Shown here piece after piece: positions 34,553 to 43,761 of a stretch of DNA of 48,907 nt. Source of the DNA: Rhizosaccharibacter radicis (GTDB lineage: Bacteria > Pseudomonadota > Alphaproteobacteria > Acetobacterales > Acetobacteraceae); assembly GCA_024508355.1 (NCBI GenBank), contig JAMZEJ010000012.1, positions 1-48,907 on the forward strand, read 5' to 3'. Both the position numbers and the translations under genes were made by a program. How positions within the stretch are numbered: the first letter of the stretch is position 1; the number at the start of each line of letters is the position of its first letter. The notes beneath the pieces were generated by a model, which searched no databases, was not told the origin of the DNA, and saw only the letters and a list, made by a program, of their open reading frames with translations.

Positions 34553-36115
34553 ATGACGCCATTTACAAGGTGTAGAAGTTTCTCGGGAGGCTCAACAGTT
34601 GTTGACAGCAATCCACCCGTCTTAACGCTATACGACACAATGTATATACCGTTCGGTGATCCTCGCTCAAGAGCAGGTATATTCGATCACGGACAGAAGC
34701 TTATTCTACAGAGTTGGTACTTTAGGGGAGCTATTCCTTCTGAAGAGGATAGAAATATCTGGACCCCTTACAGTCTTAAAGAAATGAGCCTTGTAGTGGA
34801 AGACTCCGACTGTGTGTACGGAGGGTGGCTCCACGAGCATTACGGGCATTTTATCCTTTCAAGCCTCTCTAGGTTCTGGAACCATCGCCTAATTAACCCG
34901 TCAACAAAAGTCGTAGTTCATTCCCTAAAACCTCTGGAGCATTGGTTTAAGCAAGCATGGTTTATAGCGATTATCGACGCGCTTGGTATCGACAGGAGCC
35001 AGCTTCTGCGTCTTGACCAACCAACCCGATTTAGATCTCTTATATTGGCTGGTCCTGCATTTCAGGAGGAATGCTTTGCCCATAAAGTCTTCGCAAGGTC
35101 AATGAATGATCTAGGAAAAAGGATCACGGCGGAGAGTAAGATTGCTGATCTAGACAATACTCCTGTGTATTTTTCTAAAGTCCGGTTGGATAGCGGTGTT
35201 CAAAAAATCTATAACGAGAGTGATATTTGCGATATTCTTGAAAGAAACGGCGTAAGAATAGTATTTCCAGAAGCTATGTCTTTGTTGGAGCAAGTGACGC
35301 TATGGTATAGCGAAAGAACGTTCATATCGTTTATGGGATCTTCCCTATACACAAGTATATTTGCACCAGGAAAGGATATATTAAATATTTCGCCCACAAG
35401 TACAATTCCGTCTAGCTACAGCCTAATAGATACAATAAATGAAGCAAGAACCATATATTTATCCCTAAATACGAACATTGTCAATAACATGGGTGCAGGG
35501 AATGGATTTCATACAAACTTCAGAATAACAGATCCTGCAAAGGTAGGAGAATGTATTCTGAGAATAGTTGATATGAAAGAAAGGGCGCGGGCTAATGCTG
35601 CTCACGTCCCTGTCTGGCCGCGTAACGGGTTCTGGCGACCAAATGATACTGACAAGTCAGAGAATGGACTTGTCAACTTAGCCTTGAGATGCATTGGGAA
35701 TCAAAGTTCGGTACACCCGTGGACGACGAGAGAGGCTGGCGAAACGACCAATGGATCATTAAGTGGAGACTTCAACTTTCATACCGAGCTTGAGTTTGGT
35801 GCATGGTGGGAAGTTGATTTATTGCAGGAAGCGTATATACATAGAATACGCGTATTTAATAGGTCTGATGATCAGCAAGATCAATGTAGTAGATTTTTGA
35901 TCACCGTCAGAGACTACGACGGATTGACCGTTGCAAGTCACCGACAAGATAATCCAATTTCCTTTGGTGGCGTCGACGCGGATCCATTCGTGTGGATATT
36001 ATCATCTCCCGTGATGGGGCGAATTGTCCGTATTGAGATCCTTACAAAGGGGTATCTTCATCTAGAACAAGTTGAAGTTCTGGGCACTATGACCCAAACC
36101 GGAATGGCGGATTGA
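34553..36115 (+). CDS. GT61-like glycosyltransferase with C-terminal discoidin-like domain
   Basis: 520 residues in A+T-rich DNA unlike the left half of the window. Residues ~85-290 resemble glycosyltransferase family 61 (DUF563): CVYGGWLHEHYGHFILSSLS, and later AMSLLEQVTLWYSERTFISF with GSSLYTSIFAPGKDILNIS. Residues ~370-515 resemble an F5/8 type C (discoidin/CBM32-like) beta-sandwich: GAWWEVDLLQEAYIHRIRVF, FLITVRDYDG and MGRIVRIEILTKGYLHLEQV. No signal peptide or membrane segment is seen. The likely role is sugar transfer in surface polysaccharide synthesis, with the lectin-like domain contacting the glycan. Both domain calls are by eye. It is flanked by IS remnants and followed at a distance by a beta-helix gene of similar composition, suggesting joint transfer. 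Confidence 0.7.
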   Translation: MTPFTRCRSFSGGSTVVDSNPPVLTLYDTMYIPFGDPRSRAGIFDHGQKLILQSWYFRGAIPSEEDRNIWTPYSLKEMSLVVEDSDCVYGGWLHEHYGHFILSSLSRFWNHRLINPSTKVVVHSLKPLEHWFKQAWFIAIIDALGIDRSQLLRLDQPTRFRSLILAGPAFQEECFAHKVFARSMNDLGKRITAESKIADLDNTPVYFSKVRLDSGVQKIYNESDICDILERNGVRIVFPEAMSLLEQVTLWYSERTFISFMGSSLYTSIFAPGKDILNISPTSTIPSSYSLIDTINEARTIYLSLNTNIVNNMGAGNGFHTNFRITDPAKVGECILRIVDMKERARANAAHVPVWPRNGFWRPNDTDKSENGLVNLALRCIGNQSSVHPWTTREAGETTNGSLSGDFNFHTELEFGAWWEVDLLQEAYIHRIRVFNRSDDQQDQCSRFLITVRDYDGLTVASHRQDNPISFGGVDADPFVWILSSPVMGRIVRIEILTKGYLHLEQVEVLGTMTQTGMAD

Positions 36116-36225
36116 GACAGAGCGGAGTTTGCTCTGATGATAGTGCGGATCGCGGGATGTGCCGCGATTGCCGAGAAAGAAGCTCTGCGCAAGGCGTTTC
36201 GATGATCGCTAGGTTGCCGACCCGA

Positions 36226-36463
36226 TCAGGTGAGCCAGAAATAGATGATCGCGACGATTGGCTACGGCTGACAGGTAGTTTCCGGCGAGACGATCGTATC
36301 GCGCGGGGATGCGTCGCCAGTCCTTCATTCTGCAGAACATGCGCTCGATGACGTCGCGCCGCCGATCGGCGGTGCGATCGAGCGGGTAGGCATGACGGCG
36401 GCTGCCGTTGGAGGGGATGACAATCTCGGCGCCCGCAGCTTCGAGCGGTTTCGGATCACGCAT
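36226..36463 (-). pseudogene. IS5 family transposase C-terminal remnant
   Basis: The sequence IPSNGSRRHAYPLDRT, then DVIERMFCRMKDWRRIPARY and LSAVA, is the end of an IS5-type transposase, including the Glu of the DDE triad (VIERMFCR). An extra base near 36250 shifts the final residues; the correct ending IVAIIYFWLT is found in the next frame and stops at 36226. The N-terminal half is missing. Confidence 0.8.
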
Positions 36464-37371
36464 TCCAACCTCCCTCAGCGAGAGAAGAGAATTAGAGCAT
36501 CACACCAGGATCAATGGCTTAATCAGGTCCCCAATTTAGGCCATCACCGGGATCGGCCATGACCTTTGCCAAGCGTGACGTGCCGCCCAAGCGTCAGCCC
36601 TCCGGAGCGCTATAGGCAAGGGCGCAGGGTCGAACAATGGCTCCGAGAACGGTTTGCTGTGCTCGTCGCAAAGATGCACCATGTACGTTGGCCGCCCTGT
36701 GTGGTTGATAGTGCTGGTGATCAGCAGACACGCACGATTTTAATCGTGGTAGATGAAGCGTCGGACCGCCATCTTGTCGTCTCCGTCTTGGACATCTGAG
36801 CATTTTAACAGCTCGAGCGTGCAATTCTGCAATCGTTGTTCACACCTTATGGTAGCAATCACCCTCCAACAGACTGTGCAGGGTCAGAGCGCGGGCTCTC
36901 GCATATGGGCGCATCTAGTCCGCTTCGCTGGCGTGTTGTCAGGCTACCGAACACCCGACGCCTTCCAGATGGGAAGCTAATGCCTTCCTTCTTGTCCCAT
37001 TTTCAGATGTCGCGCTTCTTTATAGAGCGATCTAGCGCCACTTCCAATAAGATCCTGGGCCGCAAGCGCCAACCGCTGGTCGACGCCGACGGGTGGGGTC
37101 TCGTCATCGACATCCAGGCTACCTGCGTCGAGGATCGAGATGATGCCATCGCAGCCTACGTGGGCACCCGGAGCTGCTTTTCTATGATCGAATGAGCATT
37201 CGCAGATACGGGGCATGCCAGTGAGCGGGTCACTCCGGCCAGCCGGATCGTCATCAGTCGAATACGTCGTTGCGGAACCACCCTGGCACGGGTTCCTGAG
37301 CCGCGTCTCGCATTGATGAACTGTTCATCAATGCGACTGATACTCAACGCGCCGTAACTAGGATCATTGCC
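36464..37371. other. Degraded region between the two surface-carbohydrate genes
   Basis: About 900 bp with no intact gene. It contains an IS5-type fragment (37055-37165) and one exact GATCTAGCGC followed by CACTT at 37029, the same text as the end of the IS701-type element at 40271. Other short open frames are unrecognised. The last ~60 bp before the beta-helix gene are A+T-rich and may hold its promoter. Confidence 0.5.
37055..37165 (+). pseudogene. Internal fragment of an IS5-type transposase
   Basis: LGRKRQPLVDADGWGLVIDI followed by QATCVEDRDDA matches the pattern around the second catalytic Asp of IS5 transposases (GRKRHxLVDTxG...DRDGA). Only about 37 codons remain, so no product is expected. 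Confidence 0.55.
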
Positions 37372-39126
37372 GTGAAACAAAGTGTCGTAGCGACAATACT
37401 CTTTACATCAATGGTTACATATTCACTAACAGAAGCCAGAGCGAGAACGTTCAACGTCAAGAACTATGGCGCAGTTGGTGACGGTCAGCATAACGATCAG
37501 CCAGCAATCCAAGCTGCGGTGAATGCGGCTATCACAAGCGGCAAAGGCAACACGGTCTATATTCCGAGAGGAAGTTATCTATTAGATCCCACAGACGGCG
37601 ATGGCAACAACACCCAAATCGTTATTTCACAGGCCTCGGATTTGTCTATGGTTGGAGAGAACGGCACATATCTAATAAATCCAGTGCCGACTCGAGGATT
37701 TATTAGAGTATGGGGAAGCTCAAACACAACTATCGATCATATTACTATGAGACAATCTCATAGGTTGTTCTCGCAAGTAAAAGTCGAGTCCGTGAACGCT
37801 TCAAATAATTCAATAGTTGTTTCTGTAAATAAAGGTTTTGATGATCTCAACTCAAAATGGATACAGCAAGCCAATCAGCTGCTAGTATTCAACGACGAAG
37901 CCTCTGGCAGTTGGGGTGATCACTCGGCATCATGCAGCTACTATGCGCCCGCATATGAATCGGTATGCTGGCCTCCGGTAGTCCAATCACGCACAAGAAT
38001 CGCAAATGGCAAGTGGCGCCTAGGGCTCAATACCACCCCGCAGGCTAATTACGTCGGCGCTACGGCGGTAGTGTGGGATCAGACAAACCATAGCTCTGCT
38101 TTATACCTGAGCGTCAATAATGGTTTTACCATAAGCAATTCTGAGTACTACCCTGAAGGTAGCGACGGTCTCTTTTATGCGAAGTACAACAATGGAAAAT
38201 TTTTAATCAAAAATGTGACCCTTTCAGTTCCTGATGGCTCCGGCGAATTTGTTGCGGGGTATTCTGGCATGTGGAGCGCAAACAACAAATGGGACCTAGA
38301 TTTCGAAAACTCCACATTAATCAAGGTCTGGGACGACGTTATAAACACTGGTGCGCAATACGCGAAGATAGTTTCCAAAGCGAATAGCACGACGATCAAC
38401 GTCGATAGAGCATCAGCTATTTACGCCCCGGGAGATACCGTCTCGATTTGGGACTGGACACCTGGAAGTCAGTATGAAAGATCCAGAGCGAAGATCACAT
38501 CCGTCGCTTGCGGCCCTGATGTCGCGGGGCAGGTATGTACTTTGCAGTTGGATCGTCCAGTAGATGTCAGGCTGACCGTCAATAGTACAAGCGTTTCAAG
38601 AGAGGACATCGCCGACCGTCTCATTGACTTAGCTGGCGTGGGCAGCCTCAAGGTCAACAATTGTGCCATACAAGGGTTCCATTCATCAGGAATCTATAGC
38701 AAAGCCTCACCCACATTGATAACCAACTCCATGATATTCGATACAGTCGGGCCTGCAGTCGCAATCGGACCTAGTTTTAATTTCGGAGAAGGCTCTTCCC
38801 CTAACAACATCCAAATAAGGAACAACACTTTTATTAATGATAGTAGCAGCAATGTGATGATAGGCACAGAAAGAGATGGTTCCAAATATATTGGTGCATT
38901 CATGGACGGGCATGATATCGACGTGTCCGGAAACAGATTCTTTCTATATGGCAGGTTCACCAGAGGTGCTGTCGGCGATACGCACTATCCGATTTACCTG
39001 CGGTATATTGAATCTGGTAAGGTAAACGGCAACTTCATCTTACCCTACGATGGGCAAGTCCACGGATATGGCTCCACCTATAAACAATACTCACCGAATG
39101 TATCGGTCACAAACGATTATCAATAA
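37372..39126 (+). CDS. Secreted right-handed beta-helix protein (pectate-lyase-3/GH28-like fold)
   Basis: 584 residues starting at GTG 37372. Residues 1-24 form a signal peptide (VVATILFTSMVTYSLTEARA). The mature start FNVKNYGAVGDGQHNDQPAI is the hallmark of the Pectate_lyase_3 beta-helix family. The rest is Asn/Ser/Gly-rich with repeated short strands (ITNSMIFDTVGPAVAIG, NIQIRNNTFINDSSSNVMIG), as expected for parallel beta-helix coils. Such proteins are secreted polysaccharide lyases, hydrolases, epimerases or phage-type depolymerases. I see no catalytic signature clear enough to choose. The A+T-rich composition matches the GT61-like gene upstream, so a joint surface-polysaccharide role is plausible. 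Confidence 0.75.
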   Translation: MKQSVVATILFTSMVTYSLTEARARTFNVKNYGAVGDGQHNDQPAIQAAVNAAITSGKGNTVYIPRGSYLLDPTDGDGNNTQIVISQASDLSMVGENGTYLINPVPTRGFIRVWGSSNTTIDHITMRQSHRLFSQVKVESVNASNNSIVVSVNKGFDDLNSKWIQQANQLLVFNDEASGSWGDHSASCSYYAPAYESVCWPPVVQSRTRIANGKWRLGLNTTPQANYVGATAVVWDQTNHSSALYLSVNNGFTISNSEYYPEGSDGLFYAKYNNGKFLIKNVTLSVPDGSGEFVAGYSGMWSANNKWDLDFENSTLIKVWDDVINTGAQYAKIVSKANSTTINVDRASAIYAPGDTVSIWDWTPGSQYERSRAKITSVACGPDVAGQVCTLQLDRPVDVRLTVNSTSVSREDIADRLIDLAGVGSLKVNNCAIQGFHSSGIYSKASPTLITNSMIFDTVGPAVAIGPSFNFGEGSSPNNIQIRNNTFINDSSSNVMIGTERDGSKYIGAFMDGHDIDVSGNRFFLYGRFTRGAVGDTHYPIYLRYIESGKVNGNFILPYDGQVHGYGSTYKQYSPNVSVTNDYQ

Positions 39127-39145
39127 TTAGGCTCCTGTCGCCTAA
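39127..39145 (+). terminator. Inverted repeat after the beta-helix gene
   Basis: TTAGGC and GCCTAA form a 6-bp stem with a 7-nt loop a few bases after the stop codon. There is no T-tract. It could be a weak terminator or chance. Confidence 0.35.
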
Positions 39146-39201
39146 CTCTGAGAAGTGGTTCTCCCTAAGGTATGGGTTCGAGCCGGGTGAAGGACGGTTC
39201 G

Positions 39202-40045
39202 ATGTCCAGGACGCGGCACAAGCCGGACGGGATTGTCACGAAGCCGCGGCAGGTTGAGCTGCTGACGGCGCAGGACCAGACGGTCGCGGAGGCCATCCGA
39301 TCGATCGGGGTGACCGAGGTGACGTATCATCGCCGGCGCCTGGCGTATGGCGGCCTCAAGGGCGATCAGGTGAAGCGGCTGAAAAGAGCTGGAGGCCGAG
39401 AACGCGCGGCTGCGTCGGGCTGTCTCGGACCTCACACTTGAGAAGCTGATCCTGCACGAGGCCGCCTCGGGAAGCTGGTGAGCTCCACCCGCCCCACGCT
39501 TGGGTCGAGCATGTGGTCGCCGCGCTCGGCTTGTCCGGGCGCATGGCATGCCGTGTGCTCGGCCAGCATCGCTCGACGCAGCGCAAGGCTCCCGCGATCA
39601 CGGACGACGAGGCGGCTCTTGTGACCGACGTCGTCGCGCTCGCCATCCAGTACGACCGCTACAGCTATCGGCGGATTACCGCGATGCGCCGGGCCGCCGG
39701 CTGGACGGTGAACCTGAAGCGGGTCGAGCGGATCTGGCGGCGGGAGGGGTTCGAGGCTCCGGCAAGATAGCCGAAACGGTGCCGCCTCTGGTTCAACGAT
39801 GGCTCGTGCATGCGGCTACGGCCGGAAGGTCCAGATGCTGAACGTCGGCGTGCCGGACCATGTTTGTTCAAACGATGGCTCAAACTTTGTCGCCAAGGCG
39901 ATCCGGACCTGGATCACAGTTGTCGGTGCCAAGACCGCCTACATGGCTTCTGGCCCACCGTGGGAGAACGGCGACGTCGGCCCGGCTCCGGGACGAGCTG
40001 CTCAACGGTGAAATCTTCTACACGCGGGACGACGCCCAGCCACCC
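39202..40045 (+). pseudogene. Degenerate IS3 family element (orfA and orfB remnants)
   Basis: OrfA text starts at ATG 39202 (MSRTRHKPDGIVTKPRQVEL, SIGVTEVTYHRRRLAYGG), then shifts frame near 39390 so that the NARLRRAVSDLTLEKLILHE ending lies in another frame. OrfB text follows (LGLSGRMACRVLGQHRSTQR, DRYSYRRITAMRRAAGW, VERIWRREG), with a TAG stop at ~39768. A deletion joins GRKVQMLNVG directly to DHVCSNDGSNFVAKAI, and a final scrap reads LRDELLNGEIFYT. It is a relative of the element at 30336 but not the same sequence, and is clearly inactive. Confidence 0.8.
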
Positions 40046-40270
40046 TTCTTGGAAGCAGCCGCAACGTGGACAGCGTCGCGGGAGCAAGTGCCGCCGGGTC
40101 GCGCGCCTATTCGCGGCGAGGCAGCCATAGGCCTGCGATATTTCGCGATACCGCTCCTCGACAGTAGGCACTCGGAGCAGAAGCACGACAAGGCCGTCCA
40201 TCAGGACGCCAAGCATCGCGACCGGCAGCTCGACGATTAGATAGAAGAGCGTATCAGCCGGGAAATTGAC

Positions 40271-41189
40271 CTAGCGCCACTTTGGCGGAGAGTTTGGAAG
40301 AGGGATTCCCTTCGAAGTTGATCGCTGATTCATAGGAGACCGGCTATGGCGGGAGCTGGCGATGAATGGCGATTGGCGGGTTGATCTCGATGCATGGCTG
40401 GCGCCGTTTTTGGCGGGGCTGGGCCACAAGGCTCAGCGCAGCATGTGTCCGGCTTATATCGCGGGTCTGATCGGGCCGGGCGATCGCAAGAGCATCCAGC
40501 CGATGACGGCGCGCACGGGCGAGATCCCTACGACCGGCTGCATCACTTCGTCAGCGCCGGGGTCTGGGACAGCGCGCCGCTCGAGGCCGCCCCATGGGAT
40601 CATGGCAATCGCCTGGTCGGCGGGCCACGGTCGTTCCTGATCATCGACGACACGGCCCTGCCTAAGAAGGGCTCTGCCTCGGTGGGCGTTGCCCCACAAT
40701 ACCCCTCGACCCTCGGCAAGAACGCCAACTGCCAGACGCCCGATGGGATCGCAGCACATGCCGGGCGAGGCGGCCTGGCTGGTCGGTGAGCGTCGCAGCA
40801 CCGGAGAGCGGAAATACTATCTGCCCAGCTTTCTGTCCGAGACGCCGCTCAAGGATCTCGCCCGGTCCATCAAGGCGCGGTGGGTCTGCGAACAGGCCCA
40901 TTAGCAGCTGAAGGAGGAACTGGGTTTCGATCACTTCGAGGGCCAATCCCGGGTCGGGCTGCACCGACATGCCCTGCTCGGCATGATGGCTTACGCGTTT
41001 CTCCAGTCCTGCCGCCTCAAGGCGGCAGGCCGGAAAAAAACCATCACCGGTCCGCCGCCCCAGCCCAGCCTGCCGGCGATCCGCCAGGCCATCCTTGATC
41101 GCATCCTCAGGCCGCCATGCCAGCACTGTCCTCACTGCGGTCACGCCCTCAAATCACACCAATCCTTGAAAGTGCCAGAGTAGTGCTAG
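40271..41189 (+). mobile_element. Internally deleted IS701-type element
   Basis: The left end CTAGCGCCACTTTGGC and the right end, read inward, CTAGCACTACTCTGGC match at 13 of 16 bases. Both carry CTAG at the outermost position, which could be terminal sequence or a duplicated target. The transposase inside begins with LDAWLAPFLAGLGHKAQRSM and RKSIQPMTARTGE. It has lost most of its centre between GKNANCQT and MPGEAAWLVGERRSTGERKY, and ends with LKEELGFDHFEGQSRVGLHR. Frameshifts and an in-frame TAG (at ~40902) complete the decay. A second copy of the left end is at 44711. Confidence 0.75.
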
Positions 41190-41484
41190 GCGCAAGTATG
41201 ACGCTCTGCCATCGTGGCCATACTGCCCGGTATGGACCGTGCATTCTTTGGATAGGCATCCCCCCAGGCCTGCATGCGAGTGCGACCACCGGCTGCACTG
41301 TTACTCAAGCGATAGTTTCCGAAGCGGATCGGATTCTTTATCCACAGCTTATCGGTGCTAGCGTCCCGAAAGTAGGATTCCTTTCCTGACCAGATGGTTA
41401 GATGTTACAACTCGCATATCGTATATTGTCGACCGTGTGAATTGAGCAACAGCCCGCTCACCGGGCTGGTCGTCAAACGGCTTA
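41190..41484. other. Spacer without recognised genes
   Basis: About 295 bp between the IS701-type right end and the first small-motif ORF. No gene, repeat or clear promoter is seen. Confidence 0.45.
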
Positions 41485-41823
41485 GTGTCGAAACGTCACT
41501 GGATCGTGAAACTGAATTCGATGATCATCGGGAACGCTTTGCTTCAACGCCATCACACTGGACGAAGATCGATGTTGGTTCTGGATGCTGGGATCGACCA
41601 GGTTACCCATGGCTACGAGGTATCGCTTGTTGCTCAGCAGAGCGTCGGGTCGGACACGCCCCTGAACGTGTTGCTGGTTCAACTGGACGCTGCAGTCGCG
41701 GCAGACGATCGGGTGGTCGCTGAGACGCTGATCTCGGCGATCTACGACAGCTGTGATGGGGCGATGCGATCGGGCGTCGCGGGTCACGCTGCCGGCGCCC
41801 ACGTCATGATGTTGCGTCGCTAG
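41485..41823 (+). CDS. Small protein, LDxA..D..AE.LI..Y motif family, copy 1
   Basis: About 112 residues, function unknown. The C-terminal half contains LLVQLDAAVAADDRVVAETL continuing into ISAIYDSCD, an amphipathic two-helix segment. The same pattern recurs in ORFs at 42087 and 42899. The common consensus is LxxQLDxAxxxxDxxxAExLIxxxYxxxD. The N-terminal half is less patterned, and the true start could be an internal ATG. No catalytic motif, membrane segment or zinc site is seen. It may be a small partner or regulator of the kind encoded in accessory islands. Confidence 0.45.
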   Translation: MSKRHWIVKLNSMIIGNALLQRHHTGRRSMLVLDAGIDQVTHGYEVSLVAQQSVGSDTPLNVLLVQLDAAVAADDRVVAETLISAIYDSCDGAMRSGVAGHAAGAHVMMLRR

Positions 41824-42086
41824 CTATCCGCTGGACGAGGCAGACCTGGGCTGACAGACATCGTCATCAACTGGCAATGTCCGTTGCTGTGGGCTGATTT
41901 CCGAAAATCTTCTGCTTGCCCAGCCATCCTTGCACAATTGTGCGGTTGGAGCGGTTCGGCCTGTATCCAGAAATAGACGCGGCAGCGGCCCGACTAACCA
42001 ATTGACAGTTGGCGCTGACAAACGTCATGTTTCGTTCCACACCAGCTTGTACGCCGGGTGATCCGGAAGACTTATAGGATGCTCCG
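41824..42086. other. Spacer between the first two small-motif ORFs
   Basis: About 260 bp. Open frames exist on both strands but none resembles a known protein. It includes the region upstream of the second motif ORF. Confidence 0.4.
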
Positions 42087-42245
42087 TTGTGCGCCTCTGA
42101 CACCCGATCACCCGGCGATGCCGATCTGCTGCTGCTGCTCAAACAATTGGATCAGGCGGAGGGTAGAGGTGACAGGCAGCATGCCTGCCACCTGATCGAG
42201 AAGCTGTATCACGAGTTGGATCAGCGCCACGCAAGCGGTAGCTGA
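42087..42245 (+). CDS. Small protein, LDxA motif family, copy 2 (short)
   Basis: A 52-codon frame from a TTG at 42087, too short for usual gene finders. It reads DLLLLLKQLDQAEGRGDRQH continuing ACHLIEKLYHELDQ, aligning residue for residue with copies 1 and 3. The frame is closed by TAG just upstream, so either the start is the TTG or the gene has lost its 5' part. It ends at a GATCTAGCGC motif that also holds the stop of the convergent XRE gene. Confidence 0.4.
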   Translation: MCASDTRSPGDADLLLLLKQLDQAEGRGDRQHACHLIEKLYHELDQRHASGS

Positions 42246-42246
42246 T

Positions 42247-42510
42247 CTAGCGCCCTTTCTCGAATCCGGCTTCCTCGCTGTCGGACAATGCCAGCGCGAA
42301 CAGCTGGCTGGGTCGTACGCGAAGCACTTCTGCCAGTCGAATCAGCATCGCCGGTGGGATGCGTTCCTGTCCTTGTTCCCAGCGATCGATCAGGCCGGGA
42401 TCGACCTGTAAGCGCTCAGCAAGATGGGTCCGGTCGAATCTCTGGAACAGGCGGCAGATCTGGATCTGCCGTCCAACATCCTGATCCACTGCCGTGCCGT
42501 TGCGAACCAT
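42247..42510 (-). CDS. XRE family helix-turn-helix regulator
   Basis: About 87 residues from ATG 42510. A lambda-repressor-like HTH spans residues ~20-75: FDRTHLAERLQVDPGLIDRW, then EQGQERIPPAMLIRLAEVLR and VRPSQLFAL. There is no ligand-binding domain. It is convergent with the second small-motif ORF and lies between the second and third, so it may control them. A longer frame to 42657 is open, but the added residues are unlike the family. Confidence 0.75.
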   Translation of the reverse strand: MVRNGTAVDQDVGRQIQICRLFQRFDRTHLAERLQVDPGLIDRWEQGQERIPPAMLIRLAEVLRVRPSQLFALALSDSEEAGFEKGR

Positions 42511-42898
42511 CCCGTTCCTTAACCCTTGCTCTTGAGCCCACCTTAGCTGCTGATGGCCGCTCGTGCATGTCCCACTTATGAAATTTAGTAAGACCCTCAG
42601 CAAGCGAGAACAAAATCCAGTTGAGGCGCATCGCTTCGCAAACACTTGAACCATCAAGTGGTTCGAGAGACTCGTTTCGATTTGAACAACGCTTTGGATG
42701 ATTATCGCGCTTGTGCGTGTCTTGAGATCAATGCGGCAGGAGTGATGCGCCGATCCGGGTTCTCACCACCGCTGCGGGGTGACGCAGCTGACGCGAGCCA
42801 TCGCCACCGCGCACGCGACGGCCGGGAGGGATGGACGCTCCTCGCCGGATCCTTGCCGGTGGCAACGCGGTTGACCAGTGCTTAACCCATATCCTGGC
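42511..42898. other. Spacer upstream of the XRE gene and third motif ORF
   Basis: About 390 bp that probably holds the promoters of the XRE gene (minus) and the third small ORF (plus). No protein-like frame is convincing. The A+T content is higher near 42570-42700. Confidence 0.4.
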
Positions 42899-43132
42899 AT
42901 GATGCGCGCGAGGCTACCTGAACTGTCGCGAGGCAACGTGATCTCCCAGCATGCCGATAAGGCGCCCGTCTCCAGCTGTGTCATTAACTGGACGGCCTGT
43001 GACACGCAAACCTTGTTCGATCAGCTGGACACGGCCAACGCGCGGGGAGACATCGCACTGGCCGAGTTGCTCGTGAACGCCTTGTATCGGAGGTTGGACG
43101 CCTCCCGGGATGGCGCGACAGGACGCCTATAG
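42899..43132 (+). CDS. Small protein, LDxA motif family, copy 3
   Basis: About 77 residues from ATG 42899 (a GTG at 42878 is also in frame). The motif reads LFDQLDTANARGDIALAELL continuing VNALYRRLDAS, the best-preserved member of the three. The first half (VISQHADKAPVSSCVINW) is unlike the others. Helical, acidic/basic amphipathic character; no known family recognised. Confidence 0.45.
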   Translation: MMRARLPELSRGNVISQHADKAPVSSCVINWTACDTQTLFDQLDTANARGDIALAELLVNALYRRLDASRDGATGRL

Positions 43133-43164
43133 CCGAGATCAGCACCCCACAGCGTTCAGCTTCT

Positions 43165-43740
43165 ATGGCCTCGCCGCCGGAGCGGCGATCGGCTACGCAG
43201 GATCTCGCTGTTGGGACCGGTATCGGGACAGGATCTTCCCACAACAGCCACCTGGTTTCGGGGGCTACGGCAGGCCAAGTGGGCGCGGTCGATATCCGGG
43301 GCGAGGCGAGTACCGATCTCAGTGAGGTCGCTGTCTCGGGCATGGCGGGCACAACGCAAACTGGCGTGACCGATGGCTAGAGCGACACGGTGGTTTTCAG
43401 TGGCGCCTCGAACTTGCACTCCACCGGCGGTGAGGCCACCGTCGTGCCAACGACGCGCCCGCAATGGGGTCGACCACGGTCGGAAAGCACCGGCGGCGAC
43501 CATGTTTGGGCTGGCTCGGAAGCGCTTTCTTCTGGTGGGGAGCGACACCGTCATTCTGTCTGGCGCAGAGACCACCGCGATCCACGGCAACTACAGGCGA
43601 CTGGTGGTGTCACCACCATCCAGAGTGTCGGCGACTGGCAGTCTGGAAGTGGATCGCGAAGAAGGTGCAGAACGTCATGGTGACCAACTGCACCACGACG
43701 ATATTCGGCGGCTCTGGCAATCAGACTATAACCCTATGCG
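43165..43740 (+). pseudogene. Decayed adhesin/beta-roll repeat fragment
   Basis: The translation contains Gly/Thr/Ser/Val-rich repeat text: GTGIGTGSSHNSHLVSGATA, then VDIRGEASTDLSEVAVSGMA. After an in-frame TAG at 43378 it continues SDTVVFSGASNLHSTGGEAT. Further on, other frames give SDTVILSGAETTAIHGNY and TIFGGSGNQTITLCA. This is the style of repeat regions in large secreted adhesins and haemolysin-type proteins. Stop and frame changes show it is dead. The intact end of a similar type of protein lies at the right edge of the window. Confidence 0.4.
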
Positions 43741-43761
43741 CTACGGATAAAATCGCCTGAT

